From contig JAQDNC010000008.1 of assembly GCA_027660625.1 (NCBI GenBank), positions 39,873 through 103,872 on the forward strand: a stretch of 64,000 nt of DNA, written 5' to 3'. The DNA is from Coriobacteriaceae bacterium AM100-PB1-1D-6A (GTDB taxonomy: Bacteria; Actinomycetota; Coriobacteriia; Coriobacteriales; Coriobacteriaceae). The notes under the pieces were generated by a model that was given only the letters and a program-made list of their open reading frames with translations, was not told the DNA's origin and ran no database searches. Made by a program: the position numbers and the translations under genes. Positions 29,532 to 37,572 of this stretch are shown piece by piece (position 1 is the stretch's first letter; each line of letters begins with the position of its first letter).

Positions 29532-30860
29532 TTAAGCTTGGGCCCGCACGCGAGCGCTTCCGATTTCGGTCAGATGGTATTTCTGCCCATGTTTGACTAT
29601 CAAGCCCGTCTGCGCCAAATCGTTGAGCGTGCGCGACCAGGTGGGTGCAGAGTTTCCAAACGCCCGCGCCAAGTCCGTCGCGCCGCACTCTTGATGTTGG
29701 GCCAGATACCCTAATGCAGCGTTGCCGCGTTCGCTTATAAACACGTCCGACTGCGGTTGTGCGTATTGATTCGCCGCATTAGGATACATCATTTGAGCTG
29801 CTGGTTGTTGAGAACTCTGCATGGGCGGCATCTGCTGTTGAAAACTTTGCGGCCACTGTTGGTAAGGCTGCGGCGGCATCTGCTGAGTCCAGGGGTTGAG
29901 GTTTCCCTGCGGCATCTGCTGATACGGCTGCTGGTACGGCTGAGGATACTGCTGTGGATACGGCTGGGCATATCCCTGCTGCGGCATATATTGGGGAGGA
30001 TACCCTTGTGGGTACGGTTGGTAGCCCATTTGCGCGACGTTTGGCATGGCCGCCGTCTGCTGCACGGCGCCTGTGTCCGGATCTGCCGAGCCTATCCCCT
30101 CCGGCATGTTTTGCACTGGGTTGCCCAGCGGTGTCTGGGGGTCTTGCATGGGAAAACTTCCAGGCTGCTGCATCTGCTGCGCCACGGGCTGCTGTGCAAA
30201 CGTGCTGGATAGGGGATACGCCGGCTGCTCCGTCTCGGGGCGCACGGCGGCCCCTCGCCCTCCGGCGCGCTCGATTTCCTGTACGCGCTTGGGATTCAGG
30301 CTTACCGTGACCACGGTGCCGTTGCCCATGTTGTCCTCGATGGATACAGCGCCGCCGGCGTTTTCCAGGTACTCCTGCACCATGGGAAACCCGGCTCCGG
30401 TTCCGCGGATGTATCGTTTCATGTTGCTGTTTGCGCTGGTAACGCCAAAGTCGAACGCGCGCTCCTTGTCGTCGATCCCCGGTCCCTGGTCTGCGAATCG
30501 GATGGTGTCGCCGCCGTCTAGGATCGAGATGATGGGCTCTGCAAAGTGGGCGTGGATAAAGTTTTCGACAATCTCGCGGATAACCATGAGCGAGATGTGC
30601 CCGCCCTGTTCTTTCATGCACTGGTAGACGGTGTTGGTTGTCTCTTCCAGATAGGTGCGCACGTCCTTAGGTTCGATGACGATGACGCGCGGCGTCGACA
30701 GCATGTCGTCATAGACCGCGATGCGTGCGGCATACATGGCAGCCTGCGTTTTCGCAGCGGCCTGCTCTTCCTCGCCACGCTTTTCGCGCACGCCGGTGAT
30801 GTGCTCGTTGTCGGGTGCCGGGTCTCCGGAATCGACCATGGTGTAAAAGTCGTCAGACAT
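29532..30860 (-). CDS. GHKL-ATPase and winged-helix protein heading the dnaA operon
   Basis: 442 residues; I know no characterised homologue. Residues 85-190 form a GHKL/HATPase fold of the anti-sigma-factor kinase type: N-box REIVENFIHAHF (95-106), G1 ADQGPGIDD (123-131), G2 RGTGAGFPM (152-160), G3 GNGT (179-182). No histidine-kinase dimerisation domain is seen. Residues about 205-375 are a flexible Gln/Pro/Tyr/Met-rich linker. The last 65 residues look like a winged helix (GNAALGYLAQHQECGATDLA, then a recognition-like helix and HLTEIGSARVRA). It lies 15 bp before dnaA on the same strand and next to the origin-like repeats. A regulator of initiation or of dnaA transcription is the natural guess; a serine kinase or anti-sigma factor is possible. 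Confidence 0.8.
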   Translation of the reverse strand: MSDDFYTMVDSGDPAPDNEHITGVREKRGEEEQAAAKTQAAMYAARIAVYDDMLSTPRVIVIEPKDVRTYLEETTNTVYQCMKEQGGHISLMVIREIVENFIHAHFAEPIISILDGGDTIRFADQGPGIDDKERAFDFGVTSANSNMKRYIRGTGAGFPMVQEYLENAGGAVSIEDNMGNGTVVTVSLNPKRVQEIERAGGRGAAVRPETEQPAYPLSSTFAQQPVAQQMQQPGSFPMQDPQTPLGNPVQNMPEGIGSADPDTGAVQQTAAMPNVAQMGYQPYPQGYPPQYMPQQGYAQPYPQQYPQPYQQPYQQMPQGNLNPWTQQMPPQPYQQWPQSFQQQMPPMQSSQQPAAQMMYPNAANQYAQPQSDVFISERGNAALGYLAQHQECGATDLARAFGNSAPTWSRTLNDLAQTGLIVKHGQKYHLTEIGSARVRAQA

Positions 30861-30887
30861 GCCGCTCGCAATCTTTCAAAAGGTTTC

Positions 30888-31006
30888 GAACAAATAGTAG
30901 CTCACCGTGCAATGTTTCTCATCTTTCGACAACTTTTCAAAACCTGTTGAAAACTTTGGAAAACAGGCGAAAAGTTCTCAACATTGCCAACATGACCTGT
31001 CGAAAA
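30888..31006. other. Candidate oriC part 2: DnaA-box-like cluster upstream of rpmH
   Basis: Between the divergent ATPase gene and rpmH lie TTTCGAACA (30884-30892), CTTTCGACA (30923-30931), TGTTGAAAA (30945-30953), TTTGGAAAA (30955-30963), TTCTCAACA (30975-30983) and TGTCGAAAA (30998-31006). Two are exact TTTTC[A/G]ACA on the minus strand. Gene direction switches here. The segment also must hold the promoter for the dnaA operon, which I cannot place with confidence. Confidence 0.55.
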
Positions 31007-31103
31007 CTCGATGAAATATCGTGAAAAGTTGTAATGCGGCGCAAATTTCGGTTGAGCTTATGGGGTAACCGTGTGAACTGCGCGACCTTTTACCTTTGAT
31101 TTC

Positions 31104-31133
31104 TTGACATTTGAACATTGATTTCCCTACAAT
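31104..31133 (+). promoter_or_regulatory. Promoter of rpmH
   Basis: TTGACA and TACAAT 18 bp apart, 73 bp before the rpmH start. Confidence 0.8.
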
Positions 31134-31205
31134 CTTCAAGCTCACGTGTCTATATCTGCGTCCGCGCTCCCGCGGACACTCGAAATGCAGCAGGAGGAAC
31201 TTAAG

Positions 31206-31340
31206 ATGAAGCGTACGTATCAGCCTAATAAGCGTAAGCGTGCCAAGACCCATGGCTTCCGTGCCCGTATGGCCACCAAGGGTGGTCGTGCCGTGCTCGC
31301 CCGTCGCCGCGCCAAGGGCCGCAAGCGTCTCACTGTCTAG
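31206..31340 (+). CDS. rpmH: 50S ribosomal protein L34
   Basis: 44 residues, [19 protein letters not shown] and so on, the invariant L34 sequence. ATG 31206 follows GGAGGAAC. The upstream open frame to 31146 is not part of it. First gene of the rpmH-rnpA-yidD-yidC-jag series. Confidence 0.98.
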   Translation: MKRTYQPNKRKRAKTHGFRARMATKGGRAVLARRRAKGRKRLTV

Positions 31341-31360
31341 CAGCGATACACACATCTCGC

Positions 31361-31699
31361 ATGAAGACTATTAAGTCTCGGCAAGATTTCGAGCATGTGT
31401 TCAGTCAGGGGCGTCGTTTCAATCACCCTCTGATTCGAATGACCATATGTGAATCGGTTGGCGAAGGCGACTCCGGAAGGGTCGCCTTCGTTGGTGCTAA
31501 ACGGCTCGGTTGCGCAGTCGTGCGCAACCGTTCTAAGCGTGTGATGCGCGAGGCCGCCCGCAGCTGCGGATTTCCCGTTGCGGGTTATGACATCATCTTG
31601 TTCGCTACTCCCAAGACGAGGATCTCTTCGCCTCAGGAGATGGACAAGGCATTGCGTTCGCTTATGAAACGCGCCGGCGTTGCCGGGGAGGAGCGATGA
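31361..31699 (+). CDS. rnpA: Ribonuclease P protein component
   Basis: Protein cofactor of RNase P, which trims the 5' end of tRNA precursors. The conserved NRSKRVMREAAR stretch lies near residues 52-63, and FVGAKRLG precedes it. 112 residues. It begins 20 bp after rpmH and overlaps yidD by 4 bp. Confidence 0.96.
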   Translation: MKTIKSRQDFEHVFSQGRRFNHPLIRMTICESVGEGDSGRVAFVGAKRLGCAVVRNRSKRVMREAARSCGFPVAGYDIILFATPKTRISSPQEMDKALRSLMKRAGVAGEER

Positions 31700-31920
31700 G
31701 CAATCACGTTTTGCGACGTGTTGCCATCGCTCCTATTCGCATATATCAACAGGTTATTTCGCCCTTATTGCCTGACGCCTGCATTTATTACCCAACGTGC
31801 TCGCAATATGCCGTTCAGGCGATTGAGAAGTACGGTGTTTTGAGAGGCTGCTGGCTTGCCGTGAGGCGCATCGCTCGCTGCAATCCCCTGCACGTCGGCG
31901 GTTATGACCCTGTGCCCTAG
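31696..31920 (+). CDS. yidD: Membrane-protein insertion efficiency factor YidD
   Basis: Small hydrophobic protein that helps insertion of membrane proteins together with YidC. Contains the YidD motif CIYYPTCSQYAVQAIEKYG near residues 27-45 and the end HVGGYDPVP. 74 residues. ATG overlaps the rnpA stop (ATGA). Confidence 0.95.
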   Translation: MSNHVLRRVAIAPIRIYQQVISPLLPDACIYYPTCSQYAVQAIEKYGVLRGCWLAVRRIARCNPLHVGGYDPVP

Positions 31921-31949
31921 CGGGCACTCGCTATCGGAGGAAAACTTAC

Positions 31950-32720
31950 ATGTGGGATTGGATCGTTAACATCCTTTTCGAGCTGCTCAAGCTCATCCAG
32001 ACCTTTGCGGTCGACTGGGGCCTGTCCATCATCATCCTGGTGGTCATCATCCGTCTGCTGCTGACGCCGCTTATGCTCAAGTCGACCAAGTCGACGGCTC
32101 GCATGCAGGTGCTGCAGCCCAAGATGCTCGAGATCCAGGAGCGCTATGCCGACGATCCCCAGCGTCAGGCCGAGGAGATGCAGAAGTTCTACAGCGAGAA
32201 CAAGTTCAACCCCATGGCTGGTTGTCTGCCGCTGTTAATCCAGATGCCTGTCCTGTTCGCCCTGTTTACGCTGCTGCGTAACCTGCCGAACTACTTTAGC
32301 GACGGCACGTTCTCGTTCTTCAATATCCTGCCTGACCTTACCACCACGCCGAGCGCTTCCTTTGCCGATGGCTTTATGGTTGCGCTGCCTGCGCTGGTTT
32401 GCCTGATTCTGTTCGCTGTCTTGACCCTGATTCCGCAGCTGTATATGTCACGCAATCAGACTGGTCAGCAGGCCCAGAGCATGCGCATGATGGCCGTTGT
32501 CATGACCGTCATGATGCTTTGGATGGGTTGGAGCCTGCCCGTCGGCGTTCTGCTGTACTACGACGTGTCTTCCGCCTGGCAGGTTGTCCAGCAGATCTTC
32601 GTGACGCAGAAGGTTATCGATAAGGCCAAGGCCGATGAGGAAGAGCGTCTTAAGAACGCTCCGCTGCAGGTCGAGGTTACTCGTCGCGAGAAGAAGCCGC
32701 GCCCGCACAAGAAGAAGTAG
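31950..32720 (+). CDS. yidC: Membrane protein insertase YidC (Oxa1 type)
   Basis: Inserts and folds membrane proteins alone or with SecYEG. 256 residues, no large periplasmic domain, no lipobox: the Gram-positive short form. Five hydrophobic helices; the conserved arginine is in IIRLLLTPLML (about residue 31), and there is a coiled-coil cytoplasmic loop (QEERYADDPQRQAEEMQKFY region). The basic tail ends KKPRPHKKK. It follows yidD by 29 bp with GGAGG before the ATG. Confidence 0.95.
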   Translation: MWDWIVNILFELLKLIQTFAVDWGLSIIILVVIIRLLLTPLMLKSTKSTARMQVLQPKMLEIQERYADDPQRQAEEMQKFYSENKFNPMAGCLPLLIQMPVLFALFTLLRNLPNYFSDGTFSFFNILPDLTTTPSASFADGFMVALPALVCLILFAVLTLIPQLYMSRNQTGQQAQSMRMMAVVMTVMMLWMGWSLPVGVLLYYDVSSAWQVVQQIFVTQKVIDKAKADEEERLKNAPLQVEVTRREKKPRPHKKK

Positions 32721-32737
32721 TGGGATAGTATTCTTAT

Positions 32738-32749
32738 TTAGGTACCTAA
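32738..32749. repeat. Palindrome TTAGGTACCTAA, copy 1
   Basis: A 12-bp perfect palindrome in the short yidC-jag gap. The same 12 bases occur at 36239-36250 at the end of the par operon. Confidence 0.5.
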
Positions 32750-32764
32750 CTTTTGGAGTTCGTT

Positions 32765-33334
32765 ATGTCTGAAGAGATCGTCGAGGATATGCTTGAGGAG
32801 GTTGCCCCGCGGGTCGCGGGCGATTATCCCGAGATTGCACAGCGTTACAAGGCTGGTGAAGAGCTGACCGATGAGGAGCTCGACACCATTGCCGATGTGG
32901 CTATTTCCATTCTGCGTTCCATCCTTTCGCACTTCGATGCGGCGAACTCACCCATCGATGAGTATGAGGGTGACGAGGGCGAGTTGATCCTGGACGTAAC
33001 TGCTCCAGATCTTGCTGTTCTCATTGGCCGCCATGGACGTACCCTCGATGCTCTTCAAGTTATGTTCTCCCTGTTGGTGAGTCGCAAGCTTGGCTTTAGG
33101 TATCCGGTCGTCGTCGACGTCGAAGGTTATAAGAGCCGTCGACAGGACAAAGTTGCTTCTATGGCCCAGTCCGCTGCCGAGCGCGCTATTCGCACTCATA
33201 AAAGTGTTTCGCTTCCGCCCATGAATGCCTACGAGCGCCGACTGGTTCACATTGCACTTCGTGGCAATGACGCCGTCGATACTCATTCTGAGGGTTCTGA
33301 CCCCGATCGCCATGTTGTGATTGTTGCTCGATAA
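32765..33334 (+). CDS. jag: KhpB/Jag RNA-binding protein (KH and R3H domains)
   Basis: Cytoplasmic RNA-binding protein found next to yidC in many Gram-positives; in others it works with KhpA and affects cell elongation. Residues about 1-55 form an acidic N-terminal part; a KH domain carries LIGRHGRTLDALQ (about 86-98); an R3H domain carries NAYERRLVHIALR near 158. 189 residues. I start at ATG 32765 with GGAG upstream rather than at the TTG 12 bp earlier. Confidence 0.93.
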   Translation: MSEEIVEDMLEEVAPRVAGDYPEIAQRYKAGEELTDEELDTIADVAISILRSILSHFDAANSPIDEYEGDEGELILDVTAPDLAVLIGRHGRTLDALQVMFSLLVSRKLGFRYPVVVDVEGYKSRRQDKVASMAQSAAERAIRTHKSVSLPPMNAYERRLVHIALRGNDAVDTHSEGSDPDRHVVIVAR

Positions 33335-33352
33335 TCTTCTCGAGTCTATGCT

Positions 33353-33384
33353 AAGGGGACGTGGTTTCCACGTCCCCTTTTTTT
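33353..33384 (+). terminator. Terminator after jag
   Basis: Perfect 12-bp stem AAGGGGACGTGG / CCACGTCCCCTT with a 3-nt loop, then a run of T. Confidence 0.92.
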
Positions 33385-33429
33385 GTCAAAAGTTCTCGAT
33401 ACACTGATTTTTGTCAGAAAGGAGTCGTC

Positions 33430-34167
33430 TTGTTTGTTTTAACTGATGAGCAGGCAAGCCAAATGCTGGGCCGTCTTATTTCGTATCGCAAAGACTATTC
33501 TTTGAAGGTCTCCGACGAGAGCCTTCGTGTCTGTATCCAGCATCTTGATCTTGTTCTGGAGGCCAATAAGACTACTAATCTAACGCGCATCCTGAATGTT
33601 GATGATGCAGCCGTCCTTCATATTCTGGACTCACTTGTTTTACTGCCCTATATTGATAAAGCTCCTGAAGGTGCTTTGCTTGATATGGGTACCGGTGCTG
33701 GATTTCCAGGTATTCCGTTGACTATTGCAAGTGGGCGAAAGGCTACCTATATCGATTCCGTTGGCAAGAAAGTAGATGCTGTTAACTCCTTTGTTAGTGC
33801 GCTTAGACTCAAGCATGCTTATGCCGTTCACGATCGTCTTGAGGAATATGCTCGATCCCATAAGAAACAATTTGCTGTTGTTACCGCCCGCGCACTTGCA
33901 CCATTACCGGTTCTCGTTGAGTATGCTTCTCCTTTTCTAAAGGACGGTGGCCTCTTTGTCATTACAAAGGGGAATCCATCTGATGAAGAGTTTCAATCTG
34001 GTATTGCTGCTGCAAAGATATGCGGCTTTACCACGCTTATGACGGACGACCTTGATTTGCCGAATGGTCTGGGTCACCGTGAATTTATTATCCTTAAAAA
34101 GACTCGTCAGGCATCTGTTTCCCTTCCGCGTGCTAATGGCATGGCAAAAAAGAATCCGCTTGCCTAG
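33430..34167 (+). CDS. rsmG: 16S rRNA (guanine527-N7)-methyltransferase
   Basis: Methylates G527 of 16S rRNA. The SAM-binding motif LDMGTGAGFPGIPL is clear; the C-terminal segment LGHREFIILKK is typical. Best start is TTG 33430, which follows AAAGGAG at good spacing; this gives 245 residues. Codons here are less GC-rich than in most of the window, as are parA and parB. Located just before the parS sites and parA, the common rsmG-parA-parB order. Confidence 0.93.
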   Translation: MFVLTDEQASQMLGRLISYRKDYSLKVSDESLRVCIQHLDLVLEANKTTNLTRILNVDDAAVLHILDSLVLLPYIDKAPEGALLDMGTGAGFPGIPLTIASGRKATYIDSVGKKVDAVNSFVSALRLKHAYAVHDRLEEYARSHKKQFAVVTARALAPLPVLVEYASPFLKDGGLFVITKGNPSDEEFQSGIAAAKICGFTTLMTDDLDLPNGLGHREFIILKKTRQASVSLPRANGMAKKNPLA

Positions 34168-34168
34168 A

Positions 34169-34261
34169 TGTTTCACGTGAAACATAATGGATAGTGTCGA
34201 TTGTTATGTTTCACGTGAAACATAACAATCGATGTCGAATCGGATTGTTTCACGTGAAACA
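34169..34261. other. parS: Three perfect parS sites
   Basis: TGTTTCACGTGAAACA, the universal parS sequence, occurs at 34169-34184, 34207-34222 and 34246-34261, evenly spaced by 38-39 bp. The middle copy is inside a longer palindrome (34201-34228). ParB binds these and spreads; they lie directly upstream of parA, about 3.1 kb from the origin-like repeats. Confidence 0.97.
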
Positions 34262-34299
34262 TCCTCCATTCAACAGCTTTAAATACACCAGGAGGGACC

Positions 34300-35100
34300 G
34301 TGGGATTTCGCGACGTTAAGCGTTCTAAGAGTGCAAAAGACACGCGTGTCATTGCTATCATCAACCAAAAAGGCGGCGTAGGTAAGTCCACCACGGCTGT
34401 AAATCTTGCAGCAGCGTTGGGTGAACTGGGCCGAAAGACGTTAATTGTCGATTTTGACCCGCAGGGTAATAGTACGAGTGGTTTTGGAATCGAAAAAGAA
34501 GAACTCGATCACTGCATCTATGATGCATTGCTGAACGATGTTCCGGCGGAATCGCTCGTTCTTGATACAAATTGCAATAAGGTATTTGTAATCCCGGCAA
34601 CTATCCAGCTTGCGGGTGCGGAAATCGAACTTGTCAGTGCGATTGCCCGTGAGACTCGCTTAAAGGATCTGCTTGAGCCTGTTCAGGATGAGTTTGATTT
34701 TATATTCATCGATTGCCCGCCATCGCTTGGTTTGCTGACCATCAATGCGTTAACAGCAGCAGACAGTGTTTTGATTCCTATTCAATGCGAATATTACGCA
34801 CTTGAAGGTGTCACAAAGCTGCTTGAATCGATGAAGATGGTTAAAACACGCCTTAATAAGAGCCTTGATACTTATGGCGTGCTCATGACTATGTACGATT
34901 CGCGCACATCGCTTTCGAACCAGGTTGTGGAAGAGGTTCAATCGTATTTTGGTGACAAGGCATTCAAGACCTTGATTCCACGCACAGTTAAAATTTCAGA
35001 AGCACCCTCGTTCGGTGAGCCAGTAATTACCTATGCGCCACAGAACAAGGGCGCAAAGGCGTATATGAACCTTGCTAAAGAGGTGATTAAGCGTGCCTAG
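34300..35100 (+). CDS. parA: Chromosome partitioning ATPase ParA (Soj)
   Basis: Walker-type ATPase that binds nucleoid DNA and moves origins when stimulated by ParB. Deviant Walker A KGGVGKST is near residues 27-34, Walker A' VDFDPQGN near 49, and FIDCPPSLG is the Walker B segment. 266 residues. Starts at GTG 34300 after AGGAGGG. A short basic N-terminus (FRDVKRSKSAKD) precedes the ATPase fold. It overlaps parB by 8 bp. Confidence 0.96.
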   Translation: MGFRDVKRSKSAKDTRVIAIINQKGGVGKSTTAVNLAAALGELGRKTLIVDFDPQGNSTSGFGIEKEELDHCIYDALLNDVPAESLVLDTNCNKVFVIPATIQLAGAEIELVSAIARETRLKDLLEPVQDEFDFIFIDCPPSLGLLTINALTAADSVLIPIQCEYYALEGVTKLLESMKMVKTRLNKSLDTYGVLMTMYDSRTSLSNQVVEEVQSYFGDKAFKTLIPRTVKISEAPSFGEPVITYAPQNKGAKAYMNLAKEVIKRA

Positions 35101-35998
35101 TCCTAAGAAGCGCGGCGGCTTGGGTCGTGGTCTCAATGCACTGGTCTCAGAAGCTGAATATGAGACTGGTGGATCTGCAGCGTCAGCATCAAATGCCGTT
35201 TCGGAAACTAAGCTTCCAATCGAAGACATCGTTCCGAACCCAAATCAGCCACGAATTCACTTCAACGAGACCGAGCTTCGAGAGTTGAGTGAGTCAATTC
35301 AGGAGCATGGCGTTCTTCAGCCGCTTCTTGTGCGCAAGCACGGTAATGGCTATGAGATTATCGCGGGTGAGCGCCGTTATCAGGCTTCGAAACTTGCGGG
35401 TCTTGAGGAGCTCCCCGTCATCATTAAAGATGTTGATGATGAGCAGATGCTTGCACTCGCGCTGATTGAAAACCTTCAGCGCTCTGACCTTAACCCCGTC
35501 GAAGAGGCAAAGGGATATCGACAGCTCATTGATGCGAGCGGTATGACTCAAGAAGCCTTGTCAAAGGCTGTCAGCAAGTCTCGTTCCGCAATCACCAATT
35601 CGTTGCGCCTGCTTGATCTTCCAGAGGTAGTTCAGCAGATGATCTTCGAAGGCAAGCTGACTGCTGGTCATGCGCGTGCAATTCTTGCGGTTCCGTATGA
35701 AGATGCGCGCATTAATCTTGCTGAGAAGGTTGTTGCAGAGGGATTGTCTGTCCGTGCGACAGAAAATCTTGCCCCACTGTTTTCTGCCGGAGAGACGCCT
35801 AAAACACCTCGCCCTGCAACGCCTCAGTCTTTTAAGAAGGCTGCACGCGTTCTGCGTCAGGTGTTTAACACGAACGTTCGCGTCAAGAGCTCACGCGGCA
35901 AGAATAAAATCGAGATCGAGTTTAAGGATGAGGAAGAGCTGTCTCGCATTCTTGGCGAGATGATTCAATTTGACCAGGGAGATCAGGATGAAGAATAA
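35093..35998 (+). CDS. parB: Chromosome partitioning protein ParB (Spo0J)
   Basis: CTP-dependent clamp that loads at parS. The N-terminal basic segment (KKRGGLGRGLNALVSE) is the ParA-stimulating peptide; the CTP-binding motifs GERRYQAS are at about 97-104; the helix-turn-helix region includes TQEALSKAVSKSRSAITN; the C-terminus is the dimerisation domain. 301 residues. GTG start inside the end of parA, so coupled. Confidence 0.96.
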   Translation: MPSPKKRGGLGRGLNALVSEAEYETGGSAASASNAVSETKLPIEDIVPNPNQPRIHFNETELRELSESIQEHGVLQPLLVRKHGNGYEIIAGERRYQASKLAGLEELPVIIKDVDDEQMLALALIENLQRSDLNPVEEAKGYRQLIDASGMTQEALSKAVSKSRSAITNSLRLLDLPEVVQQMIFEGKLTAGHARAILAVPYEDARINLAEKVVAEGLSVRATENLAPLFSAGETPKTPRPATPQSFKKAARVLRQVFNTNVRVKSSRGKNKIEIEFKDEEELSRILGEMIQFDQGDQDEE

Positions 35999-36242
35999 AG
36001 TTCTGACTGCTCTTGCTTTGGCTGCAACTGTAGCGGTTGGTGCGTTTGCGGGATTTAAGATCGCAACAGACGATGAATTGCGTGGTCGTCTGCTTCGCGG
36101 AGCGCAAGATATCGTCGATACGTCCAAAAAGAAAATGGATGTTATGACTGAGGATGTCGCTATGCGTACAGCTCAGGTAACTAAAAATCCCAAGATTAAT
36201 CAAGATTGGGTTAATGATCAATGGGAAAATGTAGGCTTTTAG
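35988..36242 (+). CDS. Small single-helix protein at the end of the par operon
   Basis: 84 residues. One hydrophobic helix near residues 5-23 (LTALALAATVAVGAFAGF) is followed by a charged, helical tail of the YtxH-like kind (GRLLRGAQDIVDTSKKKMDVM). The ATG at 35988 overlaps the parB stop, and GGGAG precedes it. Likely an envelope-anchored protein; no function is known to me. The stop codon overlaps the palindrome at 36239. Confidence 0.75.
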   Translation: MKNKVLTALALAATVAVGAFAGFKIATDDELRGRLLRGAQDIVDTSKKKMDVMTEDVAMRTAQVTKNPKINQDWVNDQWENVGF

Positions 36243-36250
36243 GTACCTAA
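36239..36250. repeat. Palindrome TTAGGTACCTAA, copy 2
   Basis: Identical to 32738-32749. It overlaps the stop codon of the small membrane protein and lies just before the terminator. Confidence 0.5.
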
Positions 36251-36268
36251 CAATTACTAGCCTTTTTT

Positions 36269-36312
36269 AAGGGGTCCTTGTCTGAACGCCAGAACAAGGA
36301 CCCCTTATTTCT
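36269..36312 (+). terminator. Terminator of the par operon
   Basis: Stem AAGGGGTCCTTGT / ACAAGGACCCCTT with a 12-nt loop, followed by ATTTCTTT. Confidence 0.9.
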
Positions 36313-36363
36313 TTCGAAAAAGTTGTTGAACAATCGCTCGATGCGAATTAGCGATAGATATGA

Positions 36364-36399
36364 AACAGCCCCGGTTGCAATTAAGCAACCGGGGCTGTT
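36364..36399 (-). terminator. Likely terminator of rlmN
   Basis: Perfect 15-bp stem AACAGCCCCGGTTGC with a 6-nt loop, 36 bp past the rlmN stop. The T-tract on the minus strand is short (GTTTCAT), so termination may be partial. A parS-like TGTTTCACATGAAACG (36403-36418) lies beside it. Confidence 0.7.
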
Positions 36400-36434
36400 C
36401 GATGTTTCACATGAAACGTTTAGGTTGGTCTCCC

Positions 36435-37487
36435 CTACGCGTTCTTCTGAACCTTGAAGCGCTGCTTGAGTTGGCCGCAAGCAGCGTCGATATCGTTGCC
36501 GCGAGAGTTACGGATCGTGGTCTCAATGCCACGGGACTCAAGACGACGCTGAAGGTCTTCAACCTTATGAATCGGTGACGGTTTGAGAGGACTGCCCTCG
36601 ATATCGTTGAGCTGGATTAGGTTGACGTGGCACAGCGTGCCCTCGCAGAAGTCGCAGAGCGCCTGCATCTCGGGGTTGGTGTCATTGACGCCCTCGATCA
36701 TGGCGTATTCGTATGTCGGACGGCGGCCGGTCTTTTCGGTGTAGAGCTGAAGGGCCTCGTGAAGGCGCAAAAGCGTGTACTTCTTAACGCCCGGCATGAG
36801 CTTATTGCGCGTGGACTGAATGGCAGAGTGCAGCGAGACGGCGAGCGTGAACTGCTCGGGAATGTCGGCAAACTTGCGAATACCAGGAATGACGCCGCTG
36901 GTGGAGACAGTGAGATGACGTGCTCCAATACCGATTCCATCGGGGTCATTAAGAATACGCAGTGCCTTGAGGACCTCGTCGTAGTTGGCGAAAGGCTCAC
37001 CCTGGCCCATGAACACGACGCTCGTCGCGCGCTCACCAAAGTCGTTGGAAACATGCAGTACCTGGTCAACGATCTCTTGAGCGGTCAGTGAGCGCTTGAG
37101 GCCGTTCAGACCGGTAGCGCAAAAAGCGCAGCCCATACCACAGCCGGCTTGGGTAGATACGCAGACAGACAGCTTGTTGCGACGAGGCATGCCGACGGTC
37201 TCGACGGAGATACCGTCGTGGTACTCGAGTAGGTATTTACGAGAGCCATCCTTAGACACCTGCTTGGCGAGCTCGGTCGGCGTGTCGAAGGCAAATGCCT
37301 CCTTCAGCTGCTCGCGGAAGGCCTTGGGAAGGTTGGTCATGTCATCAAACGAACAAACGTTCTTCTCAAAAACCCATTCGATGAGCTGCTTTGCGCGAAA
37401 AGCGGGTTGGCCGAGTTCGGCGACAAGTTCGCGAATATCGTTTTGGCTCAAGTCGCGAATGTCTTGAGATTTAGTCCTGGGATTCAT
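36435..37487 (-). CDS. rlmN: 23S rRNA (adenine2503-C2)-methyltransferase RlmN
   Basis: Radical-SAM enzyme that methylates A2503 of 23S rRNA and A37 of some tRNAs. The 4Fe-4S cluster cysteines are in GCGMGCAFCATG, the methyl-carrying cysteine in the C-terminal DAACGQL, and the GEPFANYDEV motif follows the GQ of the fold. 350 residues. One of few minus-strand genes right of the origin, with its own terminator. Confidence 0.96.
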   Translation of the reverse strand: MNPRTKSQDIRDLSQNDIRELVAELGQPAFRAKQLIEWVFEKNVCSFDDMTNLPKAFREQLKEAFAFDTPTELAKQVSKDGSRKYLLEYHDGISVETVGMPRRNKLSVCVSTQAGCGMGCAFCATGLNGLKRSLTAQEIVDQVLHVSNDFGERATSVVFMGQGEPFANYDEVLKALRILNDPDGIGIGARHLTVSTSGVIPGIRKFADIPEQFTLAVSLHSAIQSTRNKLMPGVKKYTLLRLHEALQLYTEKTGRRPTYEYAMIEGVNDTNPEMQALCDFCEGTLCHVNLIQLNDIEGSPLKPSPIHKVEDLQRRLESRGIETTIRNSRGNDIDAACGQLKQRFKVQKNA

Positions 37488-37572
37488 GGAAGCCTTTCGA
37501 TTTTGGGGAAACGTAGAGGGTATCGCTACAATATGGTATCAGCTGCAGGAATTATAGAGGAGGAGTCTGCCC

